From Buchnera aphidicola (Floraphis choui) (GTDB taxonomy: Bacteria; Pseudomonadota; Gammaproteobacteria; Enterobacterales; Enterobacteriaceae): a stretch of DNA of 64,000 nt. The notes beneath the pieces are model-generated. The model was not told the DNA's origin and ran no database searches. It saw nothing but the letters and a program-made list of their open reading frames with translations. The translations under genes were made by a program, and so were the position numbers. Of this stretch, positions 45,428-55,439 are shown piece by piece (position 1 is the first letter of the stretch; each line of letters opens with the position of its first letter). The stretch covers positions 372,001 through 436,000 of the forward strand of contig CP140044.1 of assembly GCA_039830045.1 (NCBI GenBank), given 5' to 3'.

Positions 45428-46876
45428 CTATTTAGTACCCCCCACCGTAATACCGTTTAATTTTATTGTTGGTTGACCTACACCTACTGGAATGCTTTGT
45501 CCATTTTTTACACATGTTCCAATTCCTCCATCTATTGATAAATCATTTCCAACCATAGAAATTTCTTTCATTACTTTACTACCTGATCCAATTAACATTG
45601 CATTTTTTATAGAATCAGTAATTTCTCCATTTTTTATTAAATAAGCCTCAGCAGTAGAAAACACAAAATTTCCTGAAGTAATATCAACCTGTCCCCCGCT
45701 GAAATTCAAAGCATATATTCCATATTCTATGCTATTAATAATGTCTTTAGGAGTTGAATTTCCTGATAACATATATGTATTTGTCATACGAGGAAAAGGT
45801 AAATGAGCATATGATTCTCTTCTACCATTACCTGTCGTTTTAGTTCCCATTAAACGAGAATTAAATTTATCTTGAATATAACTTTTTAGAATCCCATTTT
45901 GTATCAATATATTATATTGACTTGGAACGCCTTCATCATCAACAGTTAAAGATCCCCTTTTATTTTTAATAGTCCCATCATCAACTATAGTACATAACTT
46001 TGAAGCAACTTGATGTCCAATTTTATTAGTAAACACTGATGTTCCTTGTCGATTAAAATCTCCTTCTAATCCATGACCAACTGCCTCATGCAGTAAAATT
46101 CCTGGCCAGCCAGGACCTAATACTACAGGAAACATTCCTGAAGGAGCATCTTTAGCAAATAAATTAACTAAAGCAATTCTTACCGCTTCTCTAGAATAAT
46201 ATTCTATAAAAGATACACCAGAAAAGTGATTTTTAAAGAAAAACGAATATCCATCTCGACTACCTCCTCCACTAAAACCACATTCTCGTTTTCCTTTATG
46301 TTCAACTATGACACTAACTGATAACCTAATTAAAGGACGAATATCAGCTGCTAAATTTCCATCCGTAGCAGAAACTAATATTTGACTATATTCACCGCTT
46401 AAAACTGCATTTACCTTAATAATGCGATGATCAATACTACGAGCAATAGAATTTACTTTATGAAGAATTTCTACTTTATATCTAGAATCAAAGTTTACCA
46501 ATGGATTATCTAAAGTATACAAAGGTTTTCTTTTAATAATTTCAAAAGGTTTAATACAAATAGAATTATTTTTATTTAGAATACTACTTGCTAATCGCGA
46601 ACTTTCTTTTAATGCATTTAATGTAATACTATTTGAATAAGAAAAACCAGTACTTTCTCCGGAAATAACTCTTACTCCAATTCCTTGATTAAGATGATAA
46701 AATCCTTCTTTAACAATATTATCTTCTAATATCCAGGACTCACTACAATTAGATTGAAAATAAAGATCAGAATAGTCCACTCTATTTTTTGAAATATCAC
46801 TTAAAACTTTAAAAAGATCTTGATGAGTAATTTTATTTGAAGTTAATAAATACTCAGTAACTAAATCAAATGCCAT
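45428..46876 (-). CDS. tldD: Metalloprotease TldD
   Basis: Half of the TldD/TldE protease that degrades unfolded peptides and matures microcin B17 in E. coli. 482 residues (E. coli 481). The zinc motif HEAVGH is in LLHEAVGHGLEGDFNRQG near residue 262, and the C-terminal LIGSGSKVMKEISMVGNDLS block is conserved. Its partner tldE (pmbA) is not in the window. Start ATG at the complement of 46874-46876. Confidence 0.96.
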   Translation of the reverse strand: MAFDLVTEYLLTSNKITHQDLFKVLSDISKNRVDYSDLYFQSNCSESWILEDNIVKEGFYHLNQGIGVRVISGESTGFSYSNSITLNALKESSRLASSILNKNNSICIKPFEIIKRKPLYTLDNPLVNFDSRYKVEILHKVNSIARSIDHRIIKVNAVLSGEYSQILVSATDGNLAADIRPLIRLSVSVIVEHKGKRECGFSGGGSRDGYSFFFKNHFSGVSFIEYYSREAVRIALVNLFAKDAPSGMFPVVLGPGWPGILLHEAVGHGLEGDFNRQGTSVFTNKIGHQVASKLCTIVDDGTIKNKRGSLTVDDEGVPSQYNILIQNGILKSYIQDKFNSRLMGTKTTGNGRRESYAHLPFPRMTNTYMLSGNSTPKDIINSIEYGIYALNFSGGQVDITSGNFVFSTAEAYLIKNGEITDSIKNAMLIGSGSKVMKEISMVGNDLSIDGGIGTCVKNGQSIPVGVGQPTIKLNGITVGGTK

Positions 46877-47137
46877 TGCAGCTCACTTATTTTAAGTATA
46901 AAATATTTAAAATAAACTAAAAAATATATATAAATTAAATAATGTTACTAATAAGATATTTCATTAATTTACTTATGTATAAAGTATGATAAAATTATAT
47001 CAGTATTGTTGATCGAACTTCAATTACAAAATATCAAAAACTAAACAATAAAAAAATAATTTTATTATTAATATAATATTATTTTAATAATATAATCATC
47101 AAACGTTTTATATTCTTGCTAAAGAGAGTTTAATAAC

Positions 47138-47599
47138 ATGAAATTTGATTTTAATGTTTTAATAATAAATGGCCCTAATTTAAACTTATTAGGAAAAAGA
47201 GAACCTAATATTTATGGAAATATTACATTAGTACAATTAGTAAATGAACTAATCGAGAAAGGAAAACTATTAAATACAAAAGTCCATCATATTCAATCTA
47301 ATTCAGAAAGCACTTTAATTAATAAAATTCATAGCTCTAACGAAGAAATAGACTATATTATAATTAATCCAGGCGCTTTTACACATACTAGCATAGCATT
47401 ACGAGATGCGTTAATTGGAATTGACATACCTTTTATAGAAGTTCATATTTCCAATATTTATGCACGCGAAAATTTTCGAGCACACTCATGGTTATCTGAT
47501 GTTTCATCTGGAGTTCTTTGTGGATTAGGTTTAGACGGATACTATTGGGCTTTACAAACAGCTATAAATAGACTTAAAAATAAAAGAAAACAAAATTAG
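47138..47599 (+). CDS. aroQ: 3-dehydroquinate dehydratase, type II
   Basis: Third step of the shikimate pathway. The 153-residue protein is the dodecameric type II enzyme: LIINGPNLNLLGKREPNIYG with catalytic Tyr26, QSNSESTLINKI, INPGAFTHTSIALRDAL and EVHISNIYARENFR. E. coli has the unrelated type I enzyme AroD instead, so this gene separates the symbiont from E. coli while fitting other gammaproteobacteria. It supplies the aromatic route that feeds pheA. Confidence 0.97.
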   Translation: MKFDFNVLIINGPNLNLLGKREPNIYGNITLVQLVNELIEKGKLLNTKVHHIQSNSESTLINKIHSSNEEIDYIIINPGAFTHTSIALRDALIGIDIPFIEVHISNIYARENFRAHSWLSDVSSGVLCGLGLDGYYWALQTAINRLKNKRKQN

Positions 47600-47932
47600 T
47601 CTCTAAAAATTATAACTATTACTACTAAATAATTTTTATAAATTACTATTGATACAAAACATCAACATCATTAAATTAGAAAATTTAATTGAAATAGCTA
47701 CTCATAATAATATAAGGTATTATTTAAAATTATTTAAAACTATTCTATAAAATACCTTTTAATAAAAATATTTTAATCTAAAATATCAACTTTTATATAT
47801 TAAATATTTTCGAAAATGTACAAAAATATGAAAATAAATAAAAAAACAATATTATTTGTTGCATTATTTAAAAAAATTACTATCACATAATAGTACTAAA
47901 AATAAATAGCATTTCATATATCTATATAATAT
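47600..47932. other. Spacer between convergent aroQ and rluD
   Basis: 333 bp of AT-rich DNA with one terminator-like hairpin (47714-47758, listed separately). No remnant of accB or yfiH, the E. coli neighbours, could be recognised. Confidence 0.5.
47714..47758. terminator. Hairpin after aroQ
   Basis: AAGGTATT (47714-47721) pairs with AATACCTT (47751-47758) across a 29-nt AT-rich loop, followed by TTAATAAAAATATTTT. Tentative terminator for aroQ or rluD. Confidence 0.42.
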
Positions 47933-48901
47933 CTAATTTTTGTTTGTATCGTCATTCACATTTAAACAGTTTAACAGATCTAAAATATCTTTTGGCAAAG
48001 TACTATTCCATTCCATCCATAATCCTGTTATTGGATGCTTTAAACGTAATTTGCTTGCATGTAATGCTTGCCTAGGAAAATTTTTAACTACTTTTAAGAC
48101 ATCTGAAGTAATTTTTTTATGAAATTTATATTTATTTCCATACATATTGTCTCCTACTAAGGGATGATTTATACTGAGCATGTGTACCCTAATTTGATGT
48201 GTACGTCCTGTTTCTAATTTAACCGCTAAATGAGTATAATGAAAAAAACGCTTTATAATTCTATAATGTGTGATAGCTGACTTTCCTGATATACTAGTAG
48301 TCATAACTACTCGTTTTATTGGATGTCGTTTAATACATCGATCGATAGTTCCACCTGAAATTATACGACCATGTACTATAGCTTCATATTTCCGAATAAT
48401 GTTTTTAGATTTCATTAATTTAATTAAATTATTATAAGATATAACATTTTTTGCAATAACCATTAATCCAGTAGTATTTTTATCCAATCTATGTACAATC
48501 CCAGAGCGAGGAACGCTCAAAAATTTCTCATCCTTGTATAACAATGCATTTAATAAAGTTCCATCCTTATTTCCTGCCCCAGGATGAACAACTAAATTAG
48601 ATTGCTTATTAATAACTAAAATATCATTATCTTCGTAAACAACATTTAAATGAATATTTTGTGCATTATAAAACTGGTCATTACTTTTAATAACATTAAT
48701 AGTAATCAAATCACCGCATGACACTTTGATACTAGGTTTGTTAAATGTTCTTCCATTAACATTGACTTGATGATTTAAAATCCAATTTTTTAAACAAGTT
48801 CGAGAATAATTATAAAATAATCGTGATAATACAATATCTAATCTTGTTTTTAACGAAAATATGTTAGGAACAACAAAAATAATATTTTTGGTATTTGTCA
48901 T
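47933..48901 (-). CDS. rluD: 23S rRNA pseudouridine(1911/1915/1917) synthase
   Basis: Modifies helix 69 of 23S rRNA. The 322-residue protein (E. coli 326) has an N-terminal S4-like domain (RLDIVLSRLFYNYSRTCLKNWI), and the RluA-family signature SGIVHRLDKNTTGLMVIAK with catalytic Asp140. KLETGRTHQIRVHM and HASKLRLKHP follow. RluD is preferred over RluC or RluA by overall alignment and length. It is divergent from alaS. Confidence 0.93.
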   Translation of the reverse strand: MTNTKNIIFVVPNIFSLKTRLDIVLSRLFYNYSRTCLKNWILNHQVNVNGRTFNKPSIKVSCGDLITINVIKSNDQFYNAQNIHLNVVYEDNDILVINKQSNLVVHPGAGNKDGTLLNALLYKDEKFLSVPRSGIVHRLDKNTTGLMVIAKNVISYNNLIKLMKSKNIIRKYEAIVHGRIISGGTIDRCIKRHPIKRVVMTTSISGKSAITHYRIIKRFFHYTHLAVKLETGRTHQIRVHMLSINHPLVGDNMYGNKYKFHKKITSDVLKVVKNFPRQALHASKLRLKHPITGLWMEWNSTLPKDILDLLNCLNVNDDTNKN

Positions 48902-49277
48902 ATAACAATCCCTGAAAACTATAATTACATATAAAATATGATCAAAATTATATTTTAATTACACTGATATTTAAAACTATTACATCAATAAAATTAATAT
49001 CATCATTTTAAATTTTTATTATCATATAATAACAAACTATTTTATTCTTATATAATATTAATAATTATTAATTTTATATCCTTAATATGAAGACATCGAT
49101 GTTTATTTAATAAAATTCATACATATATTAATGTTTATACTAATAATTAAATTAAATAATTAATCAAAAATTTGTATAAAATAAACTTACATTATTCTAA
49201 AATATTTTAATATTAACATATTTTAATTAAGTGTATATTTTAATAACTTTCAAAATATTTAATTTATAATTTAAAAA
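48902..49277. other. Spacer between divergent rluD and alaS
   Basis: 376 bp, very AT-rich, presumably with the alaS promoter. No Shine-Dalgarno of note precedes alaS (TTTATAATTTAAAAA). recA and recX, upstream of alaS in E. coli, are absent. Confidence 0.5.
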
Positions 49278-51917
49278 ATGCAAAATATAACAAATGAAAT
49301 AAGAAAAATGTTTCTCCAATTTTTCAAAGAAAAAAATCATATTATTCTCCCAGGTAGCTCACTAATCTCTTCAGATGATTCTTCATTACTATTTACTAAT
49401 GCTGGAATGAATCAATTTAAAGATTTATTTATAAAAGAAAACCATAATTTTAAATATTCTCGAGTTGCTACAACCCAAAATTGTTTGCGAACAGGAGGAA
49501 AACATAATGATTTTGAAAATGTAGGATATACATCTAAACATCATACATTGTTTGAAATGTTAGGAAATTTTAGTTTTGGAGATTATTTTAAATTAGAAGC
49601 TATTACATATGCTTGGGAACTTCTTACATCAAAAACATGGCTAAATTTATCTAAAGAAAAATTATGGATTACTGTTTACAAATATGATTCAGAATCATAT
49701 AACATATGGAGAAATATCATCAACGTAAAAGAAGAAAAAATTATCAAAATAGGTGATAAAAAAAATCATAAATATACTTCAGATAATTTCTGGCAAATGG
49801 GAGATACAGGACCATGTGGGCCATCTACAGAAATTTTTTACGATAAAGGAGATCATTTGTTTGGACAACCTCCTGGAATCCATACAAATAATGGAGAACG
49901 ATTTGTTGAAATTTGGAATATTGTATTTATGCAATTTAATAAGGTAAATAATAATAAAATAGTAAAACTATCTAGACCTTCAGTAGATACAGGTATGGGA
50001 TTAGAACGTATTTCGGCAATTATGCAAAAAGTAGTTTCTAACTATGAGATTGATTTATTTCAACCATTAATAAATTTAATTATTAAAATGAGTACTGTTC
50101 ACAACTTAAATTATAAACATATATATGTTATTGCAGATCATATTCGATCTAGTTCTTTTATCATATCTGAAAATGTTTTTCCTTCTAATGAAAAACATGG
50201 TTATGTTCTAAGAAGAATCATTAGACGAGCTATTCGGCACGGACATCATATTGGGATAAAAGGATTGTTTCTACATAAACTAATTCCTACTTTAATACAT
50301 TCTATAGGAACACATGCATACATTTTGAAAAAAAAACAAAAACAAATCGAAGATGTATTAAAATTGGAAGAAAGTAAATTTATTAATACTTTAGAAAAAG
50401 GATTAAAACTACTTGAAACAGAAATAAAAAATATTAAAAATAACATTCTTAACGGAAAATTGGCATTTGAATTGTATGATACATTTGGATTTCCTATAGA
50501 CCTAACTATAGATATTTGCCGTGAAAAAAACATCGTTTTAGATATTAAAGAATTTGAAGACTGCATGAAACATCAACAAAAAGCAACAAAATACACACAA
50601 TTTTATAAAAAAAATAATCCAAATACTAACATATCTATAAACAATAATATATCATCTAAATTTATAGGTTATAACACTATAAAAACACAATCACACATTA
50701 TCGATATAATCTATAATAATGCTCATAGTACAATTATTTCAAAAAATGAATTAGGAATAATAATATTAAAAGACACTCCTTTTTATGCAGAACAAGGAGG
50801 CCAAATAGGTGATACTGGAGTTATTTATAACGCTAATGGAAAATTTTTAGTACATGATACTAAAAAATACGGACACCTAATCGGACATATAGGACAGGTA
50901 GAATCAGGTTATCTTAATATTAATAATATAGTTAATGCTGAAATTAACTATAATAGAAGATTGCTTATTCAATCTAATCATTCTGCTACTCATTTATTAC
51001 ATTCATCACTGCGAAAAATACTAGGAAATCATGTTTTTCAAAAAGGTTCTTATATTACAGAACGTTTCTTACGATTTGATTTTTCTCATTATAATCATAT
51101 AAATTTAAAAGATATACAGAACATTGAAAATATGGTTAATATGAAAATTAATCACAATATTTTAATTAAAACAAAAATTATGACTTTGAAAGAAGCAGAA
51201 AAAGAAAATGCCATATCTTTATTTCAAAATAAATATACCGAAACAGTTCGTGTTCTTTCAATTAATAATTTTTCAATTGAATTATGTGGAGGTACTCATA
51301 CTAAAAGAACGGGAGATATTGGACTTTTTAAAATTATTACTGAAAAAAGTATATCATCTGGAACAAGAAGAATAGAAGCTGTGACTGGACAAATAGCTTT
51401 GTCTATTATTCATGAAAGAGAAAAAGAACTACAAGATATTGCTATTATGTTAAAAGCAAAAAATAAAAATATTAAAAATAGTATTCAAGTTCTTTTATTA
51501 AATAATAAAAAGTTAGAACGAAAAATAAACGAAATAAATGAAAAAGAAACATGTAATATAGTTAATATGTTAAGTAAAAATTATATATTTATTAAAAATG
51601 TAAAAATTGTTATAAATATATTTAAAAAACAAGATTCTAAAACACTAAAAAACATAATAGATAGACTTAAAAATAAATTGAAATCAGCCATTATTATATT
51701 CGCAAACGTCTTTGATAATCACGCAGTAATTATTATAGGAGTTACAGATAATATATCTAATATAATTTCTGCTAATAAATTACTAAAAATACTTTTAAAG
51801 AAATTACATGGAAAAGGTGGAGGAAAGACGTCTATAGCTGAAGGTGGAACAAAAAACTTAGATTTTCTAGAAAAAGAATTAATTAATATAAAACATTGGA
51901 TTAATTCTAATTTATAA
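49278..51917 (+). CDS. alaS: Alanyl-tRNA synthetase
   Basis: Class II synthetase charging tRNA-Ala. 879 residues (E. coli 876). The catalytic core has TNAGMNQFKDLF, TTQNCLRTGGKHNDFENVG and GDTGPCGPSTEIFYD. The editing domain has the zinc-type residues HSATH and CGGTH. The C-terminal C-Ala region ends GKGGGKTSIAEGGT. The Lys-rich segment before it is typical of this AT-rich genome. csrA follows, as in E. coli. Confidence 0.97.
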   Translation: MQNITNEIRKMFLQFFKEKNHIILPGSSLISSDDSSLLFTNAGMNQFKDLFIKENHNFKYSRVATTQNCLRTGGKHNDFENVGYTSKHHTLFEMLGNFSFGDYFKLEAITYAWELLTSKTWLNLSKEKLWITVYKYDSESYNIWRNIINVKEEKIIKIGDKKNHKYTSDNFWQMGDTGPCGPSTEIFYDKGDHLFGQPPGIHTNNGERFVEIWNIVFMQFNKVNNNKIVKLSRPSVDTGMGLERISAIMQKVVSNYEIDLFQPLINLIIKMSTVHNLNYKHIYVIADHIRSSSFIISENVFPSNEKHGYVLRRIIRRAIRHGHHIGIKGLFLHKLIPTLIHSIGTHAYILKKKQKQIEDVLKLEESKFINTLEKGLKLLETEIKNIKNNILNGKLAFELYDTFGFPIDLTIDICREKNIVLDIKEFEDCMKHQQKATKYTQFYKKNNPNTNISINNNISSKFIGYNTIKTQSHIIDIIYNNAHSTIISKNELGIIILKDTPFYAEQGGQIGDTGVIYNANGKFLVHDTKKYGHLIGHIGQVESGYLNINNIVNAEINYNRRLLIQSNHSATHLLHSSLRKILGNHVFQKGSYITERFLRFDFSHYNHINLKDIQNIENMVNMKINHNILIKTKIMTLKEAEKENAISLFQNKYTETVRVLSINNFSIELCGGTHTKRTGDIGLFKIITEKSISSGTRRIEAVTGQIALSIIHEREKELQDIAIMLKAKNKNIKNSIQVLLLNNKKLERKINEINEKETCNIVNMLSKNYIFIKNVKIVINIFKKQDSKTLKNIIDRLKNKLKSAIIIFANVFDNHAVIIIGVTDNISNIISANKLLKILLKKLHGKGGGKTSIAEGGTKNLDFLEKELINIKHWINSNL

Positions 51918-52073
51918 GAAATCTAATATTAATAAACGCTTTAAGATATATATAAAATAGTAAATTAACAACTAAAAACATGATATTTTAAAAGTTATAT
52001 TTAGCCTAGTATTAGGAATAATACTAACAATTTGGATAAAGATTACACTCTTTTAAAAGTTTAAGGAAAATAA

Positions 52074-52259
52074 ATGCTTATTCTAACTCGTCGAGTAGGA
52101 GAAACACTCATAATTGGTGATGAGATATCTGTAACAGTATTAGGTGTAAAAGGAAATCAGGTACGCATTGGTGTAAATGCTCCTAAAACGATTTCAGTAC
52201 ATCGTGAAGAAATATATCAGAGAATTCAAGCTGAAAAAAACCAAAAATCTAAGTGCTAA
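52074..52259 (+). CDS. csrA: Carbon storage regulator CsrA
   Basis: Dimeric RNA-binding post-transcriptional regulator. The 61-residue protein is nearly identical to E. coli CsrA through MLILTRRVGETLIIGDEISV and VHREEIYQRIQAEK, including Leu4, Arg6 and Arg44 of the RNA-binding face. AAGGA at 52062-52066 precedes the ATG. No csrB or csrC sRNA was found in the window. Confidence 0.98.
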   Translation: MLILTRRVGETLIIGDEISVTVLGVKGNQVRIGVNAPKTISVHREEIYQRIQAEKNQKSKC

Positions 52260-52265
52260 ATATAT

Positions 52266-52301
52266 CAGCATCTTGCTATTCTTTACTAAAGCAAGGTGCT
52301 G
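52266..52301 (+). terminator. Intrinsic terminator after csrA
   Basis: CAGCATCTTGCT (52266-52277) and AGCAAGGTGCTG (52290-52301) form 12 pairs with a single G-U, closing a 12-nt loop, 7 bp after the csrA stop and followed by TAATTATTAATTT. One of the clearest terminators in the window. Confidence 0.78.
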
Positions 52302-52489
52302 TAATTATTAATTTATTTCATACTTTATGTTTTAAAATTTAAAATATCACTTAAATATCATTATTTATAATACATAAAATATTTTTAAATTACTATACAA
52401 TATAAAATCAATATGATAATCTAATCCAAGTTATAATTTAAATTATAAATACTATTTTATAAAATATTTATAGAGTATAAAACGTGTTA

Positions 52490-52576
52490 GGTGAGATGGC
52501 CGAGAGGTTTAAGGCACTCCCCTGCTAAGGGAGTATGTGATTTGTCGCATCGAGAGTTCGAATCTCTCTCTCACCG
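52490..52576 (+). tRNA. serV: tRNA-Ser(GCU)
   Basis: Class II tRNA, 87 nt. Acceptor GGTGAGA pairs with TCTCACC, discriminator G. Anticodon stem CTCCC/GGGAG closes loop CTGCTAA with anticodon GCT. Long variable arm (ATGTGATTTGTCGCAT) and T arm GAGAGTTCGAATCTCTC are present. CCA is not encoded. Its position after csrA matches E. coli serV. Confidence 0.96.
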
Positions 52577-52591
52577 AAGTAAATGATATTA

Positions 52592-52665
52592 GCATCCGTA
52601 GCTCAGTTGGATAGAGCACTCGGCTACGAACCGAGAGGTTGGAGGTTCAAATCCTTCCGGATGCA
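52592..52665 (+). tRNA. argV: tRNA-Arg(ACG)
   Basis: 74 nt. Acceptor GCATCCG pairs with CGGATGC, discriminator A. Anticodon stem CTCGG/CCGAG closes loop CTACGAA with anticodon ACG, whose A34 must be deaminated to inosine by TadA to read CGU, CGC and CGA. CCA is not encoded. It lies 15 nt after tRNA-Ser, as serV-argV in E. coli. Confidence 0.96.
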
Positions 52666-52809
52666 CAAATTATAACATTTTAGCCTTTCTAGTAAAATCC
52701 AACTCGCGTAAATCTTATACTTTGTTAACTAAATTTGCTTACAAAATTATTACTATAAAATATTATAATTTATTTTTAATATCACTTACATTTATTATAA
52801 GGAGATCAT

Positions 52810-54360
52810 TTGATTCCGAAAATATCACATAAAATCCACTGGTTAAAATCTAATTCTAATATTTCAAAAAATATATTAAGAGGAATTGAACGAGAAACTT
52901 TACGTGTAAATATCAATGGAGAGATTTCTAAACACGATCATCCTTATTCTATGGGTTCAGCTTTAACTCATAAATGGATTACAACTGATTTTTCTGAATC
53001 ACTATTAGAATTTATTACTCCTCCTACCAATGATTTAAATTACTTACTTAAAATTTTACGAGATATTCATAGATTTTCTAGCAAAAATATAAAGACAGAA
53101 TATCTATGGCCTTTTAGCATTCCACCAAAAATTAATTCAAATAGTTCTATAACCTTAGCAAAATATGGAACATCTCATATTGGAAAAATGAAAACACTCT
53201 ATAGGAAAGGACTAAAAAATAGATACGGCACATTAATGAATATTATTTCTGGAGTGCACTATAATTTTTCACTACCAATTACATTTTGGAAAGAATGGAA
53301 AAAAAATAATAAAATTATTAAAAAAAATTTTATTTCTAATGGATATTTATGTTTAATTAGAAATTTCTATCGATTTGGATGGATAATTCCTTATTTATTT
53401 GGAGCTTCTCCTGCGATCGATTCATCTTTTATAAAAAATAAAAATATTAATTTAAAATTTTACCGTAAAAATAAAACATTATATTTACCATGGTCTACTT
53501 CTTTAAGATTAAGTAGTTTAGGACATACTAATGAGTCAATAAAAAATTTAAATCTAACATTTAACTCTTTAAATAGTTATTTATCATCACTTCAATATGG
53601 TATACACACATCATCTAAAAGGTTCGAAAAATTAGGGCTAGTAGATTGTTATGGAAATTTAAAACAGGTTAATACTAACATTTTACAAATAGAAAACGAA
53701 TTATATACCTATATTCGACCTAAAATACAGCTAACATCTAATGATACTATGATAAATGCTTTAAAAAATAAAGGAATTCAATATATAGAAATACGATCAT
53801 TAGATATTAATCCTTTTTCATGTATAGGAATCGAAAAAAATCAAATATTATTGTTAGATTTATTTTTAATTTGGTGTGTTATTGCTGATTCTCCTAAAGT
53901 AACTAATAAAGACCTTCAATATTATTCTAACAATTGGGAAAGAATTAGTCTTGAAGGAAGAAAACCAAAACAAACAGTATATATTAATACATACAATCAA
54001 AAAAGAACGGTAGAATCAGTAGGAAAATATTTAATAGAAAATTTTTTTCATATAGCAGAAATTTTAGATTATCATTTAAAAAATGATAATTACAAAAAAA
54101 TTTGTCAATTAATGTTTACGTATTTTAATTGCACAGATTTAACTTATTCCAAACGAATTTTAGATAAATATATAAGCGAAGACATTAATCAAGTTGGAAT
54201 GAAATTAGCTATAAAAAATAAGATAAAATTAAAACAAGAATTACTAGAAGAACTTAACGAAAATGATTTTATCAATGAAGTATATCGTTCTCATCTTATG
54301 CAAAAAAAAATAGAAGATGAAGATAAATTTAACTCATTACATTTTCCTTATTATAATTAA
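52810..54360 (+). CDS. gshA: Glutamate-cysteine ligase
   Basis: First, rate-limiting step of glutathione synthesis. 516 residues (E. coli 518). Start is TTG at 52810, 5 nt after AAGGAG (52799-52804); E. coli gshA also uses TTG, so this start is ancestral rather than degenerate. Conserved GIERETLRVN, ALTHKWITTDFSESLLEFIT, SGVHYNFSLP, LFGASPAI and IEIRSLDINPFS are visible. It lies after the two tRNAs as in E. coli. Confidence 0.96.
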   Translation: MIPKISHKIHWLKSNSNISKNILRGIERETLRVNINGEISKHDHPYSMGSALTHKWITTDFSESLLEFITPPTNDLNYLLKILRDIHRFSSKNIKTEYLWPFSIPPKINSNSSITLAKYGTSHIGKMKTLYRKGLKNRYGTLMNIISGVHYNFSLPITFWKEWKKNNKIIKKNFISNGYLCLIRNFYRFGWIIPYLFGASPAIDSSFIKNKNINLKFYRKNKTLYLPWSTSLRLSSLGHTNESIKNLNLTFNSLNSYLSSLQYGIHTSSKRFEKLGLVDCYGNLKQVNTNILQIENELYTYIRPKIQLTSNDTMINALKNKGIQYIEIRSLDINPFSCIGIEKNQILLLDLFLIWCVIADSPKVTNKDLQYYSNNWERISLEGRKPKQTVYINTYNQKRTVESVGKYLIENFFHIAEILDYHLKNDNYKKICQLMFTYFNCTDLTYSKRILDKYISEDINQVGMKLAIKNKIKLKQELLEELNENDFINEVYRSHLMQKKIEDEDKFNSLHFPYYN

Positions 54361-54577
54361 AACAATATATAACTAATATCAATTAACATTAAATTATATA
54401 ATCATTGCTAATTTCTAATAAAGACATTAATTTTACTCTTTGAAACTTACAAAATACACGAATTAATGATGTTTAAAATATTAAATATAGGAAAATTATT
54501 ACAATTTAAGTTATATTTATTATTTAATATTTAAACATATTTTGATAAAATATTATTTTTAAAACTATTAAAATAAA

Positions 54578-55294
54578 ATGTTAATTAAAGCGTTTTTTAT
54601 ATTATTATCATCATTAACGTTATTACATTCAGAAAAAAATGAAACGTATAAACATAATTATAGAAATTTTTATCAAACTAAATTGTTAGCACAAAAAATT
54701 AATATTGATGCACCAAGTACTTTTTATTGCGGATGTAAAATATCATGGACTAAAAAGAAAGGTATTCCACAATTGCAATCTTGTGGTTATAAGATTCGAA
54801 AAAATACAAATAGAGCTCATCGAATAGAGTGGGAACATGTCGTTCCAGCATGGCAGTTTGGACATCTAAAACAATGTTGGAAAAAAGGAGGAAGAAAAAA
54901 CTGTACTCATGATATGAACTATAAAAAAATAGAAACAGACCTTCATAATCTGCAACCTGTTATAGGAGAAGTAAATGCAGATAGAAGTAATTTTATGTAT
55001 GGACAATTAGATAATAACAGTAAAAATCAATATGGACGCTGTTCAATGAAAATTGATTTTCATCGAAAAGTAGCAGAACCACCTGATATATCAAAAGGAA
55101 TTATTGCAAGAACTTATTTTTATATGAATGAAACTTATAAATTAAACATTTCTCAAGAGCAAATAAAATTATTTAATATTTGGAATAAAAAATATCCAGT
55201 TAGTGTTTGGGAATGTAAGAGAGATAAATTAATTTTTAATATTCAAGGAAATCATAATCCTTATGTACATTCTTACTGTATTAAACAACGTTAA
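54578..55294 (+). CDS. endA: Endonuclease I, periplasmic
   Basis: Periplasmic DNA-specific endonuclease. The 238-residue protein (E. coli 235) starts with a hydrophobic signal peptide (LIKAFFILLSSLTLL), followed by FYCGCKISW, and the catalytic segment RIEWEHVVPAWQFG with His87 of the beta-beta-alpha-metal fold. GGRKNCTHD, DLHNLQPVIGEVNADRSNFMYG and a C-terminal GNHNPYVHSYC follow. The cysteines that form disulphides in E. coli EndA are kept, implying export to an oxidising compartment. It stands between gshA and the convergent ygfA. Confidence 0.94.
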   Translation: MLIKAFFILLSSLTLLHSEKNETYKHNYRNFYQTKLLAQKINIDAPSTFYCGCKISWTKKKGIPQLQSCGYKIRKNTNRAHRIEWEHVVPAWQFGHLKQCWKKGGRKNCTHDMNYKKIETDLHNLQPVIGEVNADRSNFMYGQLDNNSKNQYGRCSMKIDFHRKVAEPPDISKGIIARTYFYMNETYKLNISQEQIKLFNIWNKKYPVSVWECKRDKLIFNIQGNHNPYVHSYCIKQR

Positions 55295-55392
55295 AAATAT
55301 AATTACTCTTAATATTTAAAAGATATCATTATTAAAATATATAGAATGAATTATTTTAATAATCTAGCTAAATAATAGTAAAATATACCTTT

Positions 55393-55432
55393 TAAAATAA
55401 GTAAAACTAAGAATCCAATATTACTTATTTTA
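55393..55432. terminator. Hairpin between convergent endA and ygfA
   Basis: TAAAATAAGTAA (55393-55404) is the exact reverse complement of 55421-55432, a 12-bp stem with a 16-nt loop, followed on the plus strand by TGTATTTTTAAAAA. AT-rich, but well placed as a bidirectional terminator just after the ygfA stop. Confidence 0.55.
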
Positions 55433-55439
55433 TGTATTT

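Noticed and set aside
50246..50566. Minus-strand frame inside alaS
   Set aside because: Antisense of a conserved alaS region; composition and position show it is a shadow.
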